Origin: Promethearchaeota archaeon
Lineage (GTDB): Archaea; Asgardarchaeota; Lokiarchaeia; Sigyniarchaeales; SOKP01
Assembly (NCBI GenBank): GCA_016839745.1
Contig: JAEOTS010000028.1
Span: 1 to 61,687, forward strand
Length of the DNA stretch: 61,687 nucleotides
Reading direction: 5' to 3'
The position numbers were made by a program, and so were the translations under genes. Shown here in pieces: positions 54,354 to 61,687 of this stretch (within the stretch, counting starts at the first letter, position 1; every line of letters starts with the position of its first letter). The notes below the pieces were generated by a model that made no database searches, was not told where the DNA came from, and saw nothing but the letters and a program-made list of their open reading frames with translations.

Positions 54354-54797
54354 ATGGTTCAAAAAAAATCACAAAAATTACCGAGTAACCCAATAGAAGC
54401 TCAAGGCTTACTGATAAAAGAATTTTACAAAAAATTCGGAGAGGAAGCACTTCCTATTATAAAAAAAGTTTGTGGAAAACAAGGTCGTGCTTTAGGCTTT
54501 AAAATAATGAAAAAGTTACCAAATAAAAAATTGACTACAGTAGCACGGGCCTTCTCAAAGAGTTATAATCCTGATTTTGTTAAGATAATTTCTATTTCAG
54601 ATGAAAAGTTTCACATTCAAGGTACCATGTGCCCTTTTGGTCTTGAGAATACATCTAGATCATTATGTGAAGCTGTTATGGCAATCGATCGTGAGTATTT
54701 TCGCGAAGCAGTGAGCGATAAGATCGAACTTAAGATTCTTAAAACTGTTGCGGCAGGAGATTTACATTGTGATACAGTTTACACTCTTAAAGAATAA
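54354..54797 (+). CDS. ATC-hydrolase-like (L-2-amino-thiazoline-4-carboxylate hydrolase family) protein
   Basis: 147 residues, helical N-terminus (LLIKEFYKKFGEEALPIIKKV), then the family core IQGTMCPFGLENTSRSLCEAVMAID and LKTVAAGDLHCDTVY. The three Cys positions in CPF, SLCEA and LHCDT match the ATC hydrolase family pattern, in which they form a ligand or metal pocket. Many archaeal members are of unknown function. The 5' region lies antisense to a spurious frame at 54217-54450. It converges on selenoprotein 2. Confidence 0.7.
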   Translation: MVQKKSQKLPSNPIEAQGLLIKEFYKKFGEEALPIIKKVCGKQGRALGFKIMKKLPNKKLTTVARAFSKSYNPDFVKIISISDEKFHIQGTMCPFGLENTSRSLCEAVMAIDREYFREAVSDKIELKILKTVAAGDLHCDTVYTLKE

Positions 54798-54844
54798 CTT
54801 ACACATAGAAGATTAAAAAATAAAAGGAATAATAAAAAAAATTT

Positions 54845-54913
54845 GTTTGGTGAGATGTGGCTAACCTTCTAAAAGTAAATATCATTTATATTTTCAATTT
54901 ACTTTTTCCAAAC
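54845..54913 (-). promoter_or_regulatory. Candidate SECIS of selenoprotein 2 (3'UTR)
   Basis: On the minus strand, eleven bases after the stop: outer stem GUUUGG (54908-54913) with CCAAAC (54845-54850) and a 10-bp inner stem AAAAGUAAAU/AUUUACUUUU (54897-54906 with 54871-54880) with a 16-nt A-rich loop. GAA follows the inner stem on the 3' side, as in archaeal SECIS cores, and a 3' branch AGAAGGUUAGCC-like segment precedes the outer stem. The AUGA/GA core seen in SECIS 1 is not evident, so this is less certain. Confidence 0.55.
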
Positions 54914-54923
54914 ATATTATTTA

Positions 54924-55391
54924 TTATATTTTTTCTAATATTTCAAATAGAATTTCATTTTTAGGGATGTCTTGCATGCTATCTCCATAATAAGCGAATT
55001 GAATAATACCTTGCTTATCAATGATTAACATTCCAGGCATCCTTCCTCCTTTGGATAACTTTATCTCTTGATTCAACATTTTGGGAACCTTTTTCGAAGG
55101 ATCATAGTATATTGGATATTTTCGGGCGTATTTTTCTTCCAATTTTTTTGCGTTTTTTTCAGAATCTGCTAAGATTGGATAAAGTACGGTTTCCATCTGC
55201 TCAAACTTCTCGAAATCTTTTCTTAAATGTGCCGCGTGCCATCTACAGTAAGGTCAATTAATGTTTCGAAATAATATGACAACAACTTTTTTTTTACCTT
55301 CAAGAGCTCTTATATTTAGTACCCCGCCTCTCGAATCTGGGAGGGAAAATTCTTGAATTTTCGTACCAACGAGTTGAAATTTATCCTTCAT
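54924..55391 (-). CDS. Selenoprotein: AhpC/TSA-type peroxiredoxin-like protein (UGA = Sec46)
   Basis: 155 residues with the in-frame TGA at 55254-55256 read as Sec. The site is ILFRNIN-U46-PY-C49-RWHAAHL, the place of CPYC or CxxC in related redoxins. The frame is open before it from ATG 55391 (GTG 55400 also possible) and after it to TAA 54924. Other marks: GTKIQEFSLPDSRGG, VLYPILADSEKNAKK, YYDPSKKVPKMLNQEI and GMLIIDKQGIIQFAYYG. A hairpin candidate SECIS follows. It probably reduces peroxides. Read as an ordinary gene, only the C-terminal 90 residues would be called. Confidence 0.85.
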
Positions 55392-55504
55392 CTTCTTCAC
55401 TTTTTTGTAGAATTCTATTATAATTTAATCAGAATTGAATAAATAGTTGCTTTTTATAGATTAAAAAAGAATAAATGTAAAAAAAGAAAAATTTTTAGTA
55501 AAGA

Positions 55505-57265
55505 TTATTGTTTCGCTCCATATTTAGCCTTCCACAAAGGATCTTCAATCTGTAATTGTCTTCTCTGAACTTTCCCTACCATAGATTTAGGAATTTCTTC
55601 TATTATTTCTATTTGTTTTGGGCATTTATAATGAGTTATATTTTCTTTACTCCATGCAATTAATTCTTCAGAAGTAATTTTACCTACTGAATCGTCTTGT
55701 AATTGGACCCAAGCTTTTACCATTTCTCCTGTTTCAGCATCAGGTAATCCAGCAACAGCTACTTCCATTACGGCAGGGTGCGATCCTAATAAGTCTTCTA
55801 CTTCCTTTGGAAAAACGGAATAACCTTTATATTTAATCATCTGTTTCTTTCGATCTCGAATAACCATTTGTCCGTGTTCGTCCATGTATCCAATATCTCC
55901 TGTAAGGCACCAAATACGCCCATCCCACTCCTTCAGAGTCTCTGCTGTAGCTTCAGGCCTATTCAAATAGCCTTTCATCACTTGTGGACCGCATACACAA
56001 ATCTCTCCAGTATTATCGATTCCATAACCTTGTAATGGTCCTTTACTAAAATCTTCTGAATCGAAAATTGCCCATTCAACACCTGGTAATGGTAAACCAA
56101 TAGTCCCGGGAGTATCAGTTCCGTCAAATGGGCCTACGCTTACTGCAGTTGTGCATTCCGTAAGTCCGTAGGCCTCAACAAGGGTTCCGTTACTGACTGC
56201 TTCAAACGCATCCTTTACAGGTTTGTGAAGGGGTCCCGCACCACTAACACATAAACGAAACATATTTTCTAATCTAGGCTCGGGATTTGCTTTTAAGTAT
56301 CGAGTTAGTCCAATAAAAAGATTTTCAACACCAGGAAGAATAACACCACCATCAGGACCAACCTCTATAATCATATCTACAACTTCTTTTAAGTCAAGTT
56401 CTCTCTTTGCGTAAAGGATGTTAAAGTCTCCTCCTTCTATTACCACATTCTGAACGATTGTCATTCCAAAAGCGTGGAACATAGGTAAGATACCGACACA
56501 CGCCATTGGATGTTGAGCATCAGGCATCCACATAACATTTTGTTTTGCATTAGTAACGGCGTTATAGTGAGTAATAATCGCAGGTTTTGGAACACCTGTA
56601 GTCCCCCCAGTCATCAAATAAACTGCCGTATCATTTAAAGGATCAATTTCGACTTCTGGAATATCAACTTCGCCCCGTTTTTGAGATACATCTAAAAACT
56701 CAATAGCCCCAGGAACTTCCCCTTTAGGAATTGTTCCGTCTGCAATTAATTGCTCTTTAACGGCAGGAGGAATAGCTGCTAAATCTACAATACACGTCGA
56801 AATAACAAATTCAAACTTATACTTCTCTTGTATAGGTTTAATTAATCCATACATGACATCCATGCATACAAGCCCTTTTGGTTTCACTTGCTGTAGTACA
56901 TGGAGAATTTCTAAAGGTTTATATGTAGGATTAATCGGAATTACTATTCCCCCTAATTTAACAGTCGCAAAATAAGTTATTGTATATTGAAAGCAATTTG
57001 GTAAAAGAATAGCGATAACATCTCCTTTCTTCACCCCTAGTCTAGATAATGATGTAGCAAGAGAATCCGTATGTTTTCGTAATACTCGATAATTCATGAA
57101 TGTTTTTGAGAAATATATAGCCTTATTCTTAGCAAATTCTTCGGTCTTTTGGTCAAACCAATCCCCTAAGCTTATCACCGGAAACTCTGGATGCTTAGGG
57201 ACGCCTTCTTGGTATTTTTTAAACCAAGGTTTACTATCATCAACATACCATTTAGGTACTGTCAC
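55505..57265 (-). CDS. Acyl-CoA synthetase (AMP-forming)
   Basis: 586 residues from a GTG; GAGGT lies shortly upstream. Motifs: AMP loop YLMTGGTTGVPKPAIITH (about residue 218), VEAYGLTECTTAVSVGPF, WCLTGDIGYMDEHGQMVIRDRKKQMIKYKG and YSVFPKEVEDLL, with the C-terminal lysine in IPKSMVGKVQRRQL. It activates a fatty or other carboxylic acid with ATP and CoA, most like long-chain (FadD-type) members. It is a single gene. It could feed the MaoC hydratase and the 3-hydroxyacyl-CoA dehydrogenase in the window, though they are not linked in operons. Confidence 0.92.
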   Translation of the reverse strand: MTVPKWYVDDSKPWFKKYQEGVPKHPEFPVISLGDWFDQKTEEFAKNKAIYFSKTFMNYRVLRKHTDSLATSLSRLGVKKGDVIAILLPNCFQYTITYFATVKLGGIVIPINPTYKPLEILHVLQQVKPKGLVCMDVMYGLIKPIQEKYKFEFVISTCIVDLAAIPPAVKEQLIADGTIPKGEVPGAIEFLDVSQKRGEVDIPEVEIDPLNDTAVYLMTGGTTGVPKPAIITHYNAVTNAKQNVMWMPDAQHPMACVGILPMFHAFGMTIVQNVVIEGGDFNILYAKRELDLKEVVDMIIEVGPDGGVILPGVENLFIGLTRYLKANPEPRLENMFRLCVSGAGPLHKPVKDAFEAVSNGTLVEAYGLTECTTAVSVGPFDGTDTPGTIGLPLPGVEWAIFDSEDFSKGPLQGYGIDNTGEICVCGPQVMKGYLNRPEATAETLKEWDGRIWCLTGDIGYMDEHGQMVIRDRKKQMIKYKGYSVFPKEVEDLLGSHPAVMEVAVAGLPDAETGEMVKAWVQLQDDSVGKITSEELIAWSKENITHYKCPKQIEIIEEIPKSMVGKVQRRQLQIEDPLWKAKYGAKQ

Positions 57266-57402
57266 TTTTAATAACCTCTTTTTAACAATTGAATTACTAT
57301 TGATGTGAATATATTTGATTTCGAGATATATAAATCTATTTTTAAAACCAAAAAAAGAATTGAAATAACTAATTTAAGTTATTTTAATGTTACCTTGTAT
57401 TT

Positions 57403-58827
57403 TTATATAATTTGCTTACTATAATAGGAATCTTTGGAGAGTTTTATTCTCTTTACAAATACAAATGCGATGAGATAAAAGACACCTAAAGATATGAATA
57501 AAAAGATAATTACATATGGATTTTCTTCGTTTGGACCAGAAAGAATGCTTCCTACCAACAATGAAGCAAATGCAGGGCCCATTGATCGTACGAATGATTC
57601 TAAACCGTAATAGGATCCAGATATTTTCGCCATTGACTCATCGATATTAGACACTTTATCATTTTCAGCTGCTTCATGAACAAGTGAAGCCATTATTGGA
57701 ATAGAAAACAGAGGATATGCGTACATAGACCCAAGAACTGTGCTCCATGATACTATATATAATACTAATTTTATCCCATATGGAAGACCACTAAGTAAGT
57801 AAAATATATCTATAAAGGAAGTTATAACAGCTAAAAGTATACAAATCGAGTAGGAATTAACAATATTATTCCTCTTGAGAATCTTTTTCCATATAAAAAA
57901 CCATCCAAATTTCCCAAAAATGGAGATTAGAATATAAATGAAAAACTCTGACGATTGAAATTGCAATAAATAAGTTTGGAAAGGGAACACTAACAATGCT
58001 ACAATTTTACCACTGACCCAAATGAAGAATCCTGCTAAGATTAGTTTAAGGAAATTTCTATCTTTAGCAGGAATTGACATACGCTTAAATGTTTCTGTTA
58101 TCTTAGTTTTCTGGTATTTTAAATTTGAGTCTGTATTATGGAAGCTTTCGTCTACTGAAATATAGATTATAATTACAGTAATTAATCCAAAAGCAGTAAA
58201 GATTATTCCTACCAAAGGAATATATAGTAGCATTATTTCTCCAGATGGTTCCCACCATTTAACATTTGAAGGATCACTTAATAAACTATGAACAAATAAG
58301 GGAAGAAACATAGCTATGACTGAAGCGAGAATAGAAAAAGCGGATCGAAGCGAGGCAACTTTTTCTCGATTCTTTAGTGTCTGTGACTGTTCAGGAAGCA
58401 TAGAATTATAAACGTTTAATATAAGTGCTCGAAAGATTGACCTAACCATCATCATACCCCAGAAAAAAAAGGCAGTGGGTAAATAGAGAGAATTATCTTG
58501 GGGACAAAGAGGTGGAAACCATATCACAATCGTTGTAATACACCATACCGGCAAACTAAGTAACAAAAATGGGCGCCTTTTTCCCAATTTTCCCGGCTTT
58601 TTATTATCGATAATAACACCAAAAATAATTGCAGCGATAGCACCGAAAAGTAATTGCGCTGTGACACCAATTGATACCAAAAGAGCATTTAAATTAATAG
58701 TATAGACATAATATTGGAAAATAAATACCTCTGTAAACATATTAGGAAGAGTAAATCCTAGATCTCCAAGAGAATATCCAAATAATCGTTTTCCATGCAA
58801 CTCACGGGGAGTTGTGTTTGTACTCAT
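57403..58827 (-). CDS. MFS/GPH-type (sugar:cation symporter-like) transporter
   Basis: 474 residues, twelve helices. RLFGYSLGDLGFTLPNMF opens like GPH-family (melibiose carrier-type) proteins; VIIDNKKPGKLGKRRPFLLL is their signature loop between helices 2 and 3 (D-x7-G-x-R-RP). It likely moves a glycoside or other polar solute by Na+ or H+ symport. A TTG 30 bases upstream is possible; the ATG begins MSTNTTPREL. No sugar-metabolism gene is adjacent. Confidence 0.82.
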   Translation of the reverse strand: MSTNTTPRELHGKRLFGYSLGDLGFTLPNMFTEVFIFQYYVYTINLNALLVSIGVTAQLLFGAIAAIIFGVIIDNKKPGKLGKRRPFLLLSLPVWCITTIVIWFPPLCPQDNSLYLPTAFFFWGMMMVRSIFRALILNVYNSMLPEQSQTLKNREKVASLRSAFSILASVIAMFLPLFVHSLLSDPSNVKWWEPSGEIMLLYIPLVGIIFTAFGLITVIIIYISVDESFHNTDSNLKYQKTKITETFKRMSIPAKDRNFLKLILAGFFIWVSGKIVALLVFPFQTYLLQFQSSEFFIYILISIFGKFGWFFIWKKILKRNNIVNSYSICILLAVITSFIDIFYLLSGLPYGIKLVLYIVSWSTVLGSMYAYPLFSIPIMASLVHEAAENDKVSNIDESMAKISGSYYGLESFVRSMGPAFASLLVGSILSGPNEENPYVIIFLFISLGVFYLIAFVFVKRIKLSKDSYYSKQII

Positions 58828-58935
58828 TATAAAAATGATTGTGATGTTTGGTATCAAAAAAGTGTATAACTGAAATAGTTTGCGTTAAGAACTTATTTTA
58901 TGTTATTAGAACGATAATAATATCAATTATTAAAT

Positions 58936-60156
58936 TCAATTACTTAGGAGAAAACCGCAACAATTTTTGAATTTCTTCCCACTACCGCAAGGGCATAATT
59001 CATTTCTCCCAAATTTGGGAAATTTAAATAGATAAGGCTCAGTCAGACTATTCTCCTTTTTAAACTTATCAGCAATGGATTTAAAACGAGGTAATGTTTT
59101 TGTGTAAAACATTTTCCAGCCTTGACATAAATTACTTAATCTATTAGGAGAGGTTGGTGCTCCATAACGAAATTTTTGGCAATCACCATGACAGAGCCTA
59201 AGATATGGGCATAAATTGCATTCTTCGTTCCAATTTGATTTTTGTATTCCAAAGGATTGGTAAATTTTAGAATTAAATAGTTCTTCCCATGAATTATTAT
59301 TAATGTTTCCTAAGAGAAGGTTATCTTGGACAAAAAAATCACACGGATAAACCCCTCCATCATGTTCTACAACAAAATATTGGACACAGTTATCTTGCAT
59401 ATAACAGACATTATAACGACCGTATACTAAATACTCCATAATAGAATCAAACAATCTAATGGATACCTTGTTAACATCTTGTTTTATCCATTCGTTAAAT
59501 AATTCCGTTAGAAATATTCCCCAATCTTTTCCTGTGATCGAATATGGCTTAAGTTGGCCACTTTTATCAAATTCAACGCACGGGATATACTGATGGAATA
59601 AAAAACCATTATCGCGATGATAGTGGTAGATTTCTTTCGCTTTTTTTACCGTTTTGTTGTTAATTAAAGATAGTATATTAAATTCTATGCCATTTTGCTT
59701 AAGATGTTCAATTCCGCGCATAACTAACGCATGAGTTGGTTTTTGACCAAGAGTTTTTCTATAATAATCGTGAAGATATTCTGGTCCGTCAAGACTTACT
59801 CCAACAAGAAATTTGTATTCTCCAAAAAACTTAGCTATTTCTTCTGTAATTAATGTTGCGTTAGTTTGAATTCCATTACTAATTGATGAACCCGGTTGAG
59901 CATATTTCAGCTGGAATTCTACGACTTTCTTAAAGAAATCTAAACCCATTAAAGTTGGTTCTCCACCTTGCCATCCGAAAGCATATTGTTTGTTTTGATC
60001 TGTTTTCATATATTTTTTTATCATAACTTCTAATGTCTCATCAGTCATTCGAGGTTTATCATTTCCATTTTCAAGATGATCTATGTAAAAACAGTATTCA
60101 CATCTTAGGTTACAATCTGCCGAAGCGGGTTTGATTAATAAGGAAAAAGGTTTCAT
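58936..60156 (-). CDS. Anaerobic sulfatase maturase-like radical SAM/SPASM protein with SEC-C tail
   Basis: 406 residues. Radical SAM cluster C15-x3-C19-x2-C22 in DCNLRCEYCFY, GWQGGEPTLMGLDFFK, and the VGVSLDGPEYLHD strand typical of anSME. SPASM cysteines: CYMQDNCVQYF, CDFFVQ and CNLCPYLRLCHGDC bind two further [4Fe-4S] clusters. The last 20 residues, CPCGSGKKFKNCCG, form a SEC-C zinc motif. It should turn a Cys or Ser of a sulfatase into formylglycine. No sulfatase is in this window, so the client lies elsewhere or differs. Confidence 0.88.
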   Translation of the reverse strand: MKPFSLLIKPASADCNLRCEYCFYIDHLENGNDKPRMTDETLEVMIKKYMKTDQNKQYAFGWQGGEPTLMGLDFFKKVVEFQLKYAQPGSSISNGIQTNATLITEEIAKFFGEYKFLVGVSLDGPEYLHDYYRKTLGQKPTHALVMRGIEHLKQNGIEFNILSLINNKTVKKAKEIYHYHRDNGFLFHQYIPCVEFDKSGQLKPYSITGKDWGIFLTELFNEWIKQDVNKVSIRLFDSIMEYLVYGRYNVCYMQDNCVQYFVVEHDGGVYPCDFFVQDNLLLGNINNNSWEELFNSKIYQSFGIQKSNWNEECNLCPYLRLCHGDCQKFRYGAPTSPNRLSNLCQGWKMFYTKTLPRFKSIADKFKKENSLTEPYLFKFPKFGRNELCPCGSGKKFKNCCGFLLSN

Positions 60157-60232
60157 GAGATCTTTCTAATAAAATATATTATTGCTGATTAAGAATTTTA
60201 TCCTTAAAATCTTTAAATGTCCATTAAAAAAG

Positions 60233-61687
60233 TTAAGTATATTTTCTTCCCGGAACCGGTTTAAATAATTCTTTAATAGTTGCTTTTAGTTTATTAAAAG
60301 GTCTTAAGTTTCCAGAAAAGGGGGTGTCTATTCCATGGTATAAAATAGGCTCTAATTGAGCTTCAACCTTATCTATCTTCTGTAAATTTCCTTCTGATAT
60401 GCAAGAAAGGAAATAGTCATTTTTATATTTTTTAAAAGTTAAGAAACGATATTTTTGAAATCCTAATTTAACAGCTATCCAACGAGGGTAAGCTCCTGTA
60501 TTTCCTAAAGTATTTGCCGCAATCGCTTCCACTTGCGCTGTCAGACGCGATTCTTTCATTTCCGCTTCTTCAGCTGGATCCTCAAATTCTCCGGGTACTT
60601 TAATATTCAATTGATTTTCGTCATCGAGTAAAATTGATATCACACCAATTGACATAGAAGATAAACCAATATAATCTAATCTAATCCAATCCTCTACATA
60701 AGGAATCTCTTGATCTGTAAATACATCTTCTAATTGCATGTATTCTTTAAAAATAAAAAGAAGATGCCCTTTAAACTTCTTCTCAATATCAAATTTATCT
60801 ATTTTGCTTAATTTGTTCACATCTTTTCCACCAACTAATTCTGAGAAATAATTCGCCATTTGCTCGAGAACCCATTTACCTTTTTTGTCTGGAAATCTTC
60901 CGTAAAGGATGTAAATTATATTATTCTTTTCAAGGAATTGACAGTTCTCTATTTCTTCGTTTTCAGATTTGAGGAGCATTTTGTCAAGGTCTCCACCTAA
61001 AATACTCGTGGCTATGAAATCTAAATTATTGGTTAATTCCAATAAATAAAGGAGTCTTTTGTTGCTTGCAAATAATGGAGTTCTATCAACTGAGGTTATT
61101 CCACAAAATTTTACGTACTCATTTCCTCCTTTTAGATCGATTTTATCAGCATCTAATGAAATAGCGGTCGTCCTCCCTTTTTTTCGTACACCTTGTATTT
61201 TTGAAGAAGCCGTTATGATTTTGGGTTTAAATGATTTAGGTTCGAGTTTTTTTGATTCAACATATGTGTAATCAACATATTGGAAAAGATTAGGTAAAAA
61301 TTTATTACATTTTGGGCAAAGCTGGTCTTTTGGATAAGGTTTTACGATCGTATATCCACAATTTACACATGCAACTTGATCTCCCATAATCGAGAATATT
61401 GGATTTAATCGGGTTGATCCCCGATCGAATTTCGGTTCAGCTTTAATTCTTTTCACTTTATTAGAGATAATAGGAATAGCGGTTTTTTCTTCAAGTGCGA
61501 CAGATTTATGGATTTCTGTTAGTTCACTTTCTTGATTTTTTAGTATTTTATTGCCACATTTGCTACAGTACAGATAATCATAAGAGAATATTGCTCCACA
61601 TACATTACAAACAAGTAAATCATTAGAAGTTGAAGTTTGTTCATCGGATAAAAATTTAATAACCGAATCTGGTTTCGTAAGATAATC
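60233..61687 (-). CDS. Double zinc-ribbon protein of unknown function (5' end beyond window)
   Basis: At least 484 residues; the frame is open to the last base of the window. Two zinc ribbons are visible: CNVCGAIFSYDYLYCSKCG (near 61600-61540) and CVNCGYTIVKPYPKDQLCPKC (near 61370-61310). A GTG at 61456 would drop the first ribbon and is not favoured. The remaining 330 residues have no recognised family; strands such as IIYILYGRFPDKKGKWVLEQM hint at a longin/roadblock-like or sensor domain, unproven. It may be a membrane-trafficking-like or ribbon-linked adaptor, but that is speculation. Confidence 0.7.
   Translation of the reverse strand, partial: DYLTKPDSVIKFLSDEQTSTSNDLLVCNVCGAIFSYDYLYCSKCGNKILKNQESELTEIHKSVALEEKTAIPIISNKVKRIKAEPKFDRGSTRLNPIFSIMGDQVACVNCGYTIVKPYPKDQLCPKCNKFLPNLFQYVDYTYVESKKLEPKSFKPKIITASSKIQGVRKKGRTTAISLDADKIDLKGGNEYVKFCGITSVDRTPLFASNKRLLYLLELTNNLDFIATSILGGDLDKMLLKSENEEIENCQFLEKNNIIYILYGRFPDKKGKWVLEQMANYFSELVGGKDVNKLSKIDKFDIEKKFKGHLLFIFKEYMQLEDVFTDQEIPYVEDWIRLDYIGLSSMSIGVISILLDDENQLNIKVPGEFEDPAEEAEMKESRLTAQVEAIAANTLGNTGAYPRWIAVKLGFQKYRFLTFKKYKNDYFLSCISEGNLQKIDKVEAQLEPILYHGIDTPFSGNLRPFNKLKATIKELFKPVPGRKYT

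Noticed and set aside
54217..54450. Antisense reading frame of 77 residues over the ATC-hydrolase start
   Set aside because: It overlaps the promoter and start of a recognised gene on the other strand and has no family pattern.
1..61687. tRNA, rRNA, insertion sequence or integrase genes
   Set aside because: No T-arm consensus, rRNA blocks, transposase or integrase motifs were seen on reading either strand; a covariance search would be needed to exclude a divergent tRNA.

Overview
This 61.7-kb window is AT-rich and densely coded. It most likely comes from an Asgard (Lokiarchaeia-like) archaeon. Reasons: a thiamine-free, archaeal-style mix of fermentative and cobamide-type enzymes (aldehyde:ferredoxin oxidoreductase, reductive-dehalogenase-like Fe-S protein, uroporphyrinogen-decarboxylase-like methyltransferase); large surface proteins with a C-terminal membrane anchor; and two thioredoxin-fold genes with an in-frame UGA at a UxxC redox site, at least one followed by a 3'UTR stem-loop that looks like a eukaryote-type SECIS. 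No rRNA, tRNA, transposase or CRISPR array was found. The taxonomic call is inference.

Layout. 1-4 kb: N-terminal end of lysine 2,3-aminomutase, a URO-D-like methyltransferase, a cupin, a MarR regulator and a dehalogenase/QueG-like Fe-S protein. 4-8.8 kb: a 1581-residue gingipain-type (C25) surface peptidase with six 87-residue repeats. 9-10 kb: 3,5-diaminohexanoate dehydrogenase. 10.2-17.6 kb: a compact histidine operon in the order hisIE-hisG-hisD-hisC-hisB-hisH-hisAF. Its last gene is one continuous HisA-HisF fusion that appears to start with AUA, and its first gene has a 210-residue domain in front of HisI. 17.7-24 kb: MaoC hydratase, SMP-30 lactonase, then an aminotransferase-Kce-methyltransferase operon and a cytosolic GH33-type sialidase. 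Together with kamA and kdd, kce gives three steps of the 3,5-diaminohexanoate lysine fermentation pathway.

24-36 kb: Asgard-type orphan proteins (coiled coil, membrane winged-helix regulators, small membrane proteins), two short-chain dehydrogenases, one with the hallmark of 3-ketodihydrosphingosine reductase, a MoaD/ubiquitin-like protein with a damaged start, an NAD-kinase-like protein and a seven-helix membrane protein carrying a TIR domain. 36-42 kb: AOR plus iron alcohol dehydrogenase operon, a 3-hydroxyacyl-CoA dehydrogenase and selenoprotein 1 with its SECIS.

42-55 kb: epimerase, CruF-like membrane protein, a LamG/beta-helix surface protein flanked by two broken tails of an MFS transporter gene, a nucleotidyltransferase toxin-antitoxin-like pair, two intact paralogous MFS transporters that seem to start at AUU, a CPBP protease, a cyclophilin-like protein, a metallo-beta-lactamase-fold protein, an ATC-hydrolase-like protein and selenoprotein 2. 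55-61.7 kb: acyl-CoA ligase, GPH-type transporter, a sulfatase-maturase-like radical SAM protein and a zinc-ribbon protein cut by the window end.

The strongest unusual points are the two UGA-containing redoxins, the HisA-HisF fusion, the non-AUG starts backed by Shine-Dalgarno motifs, the His4-like HisIE, and the 7TM-TIR receptor-like protein.
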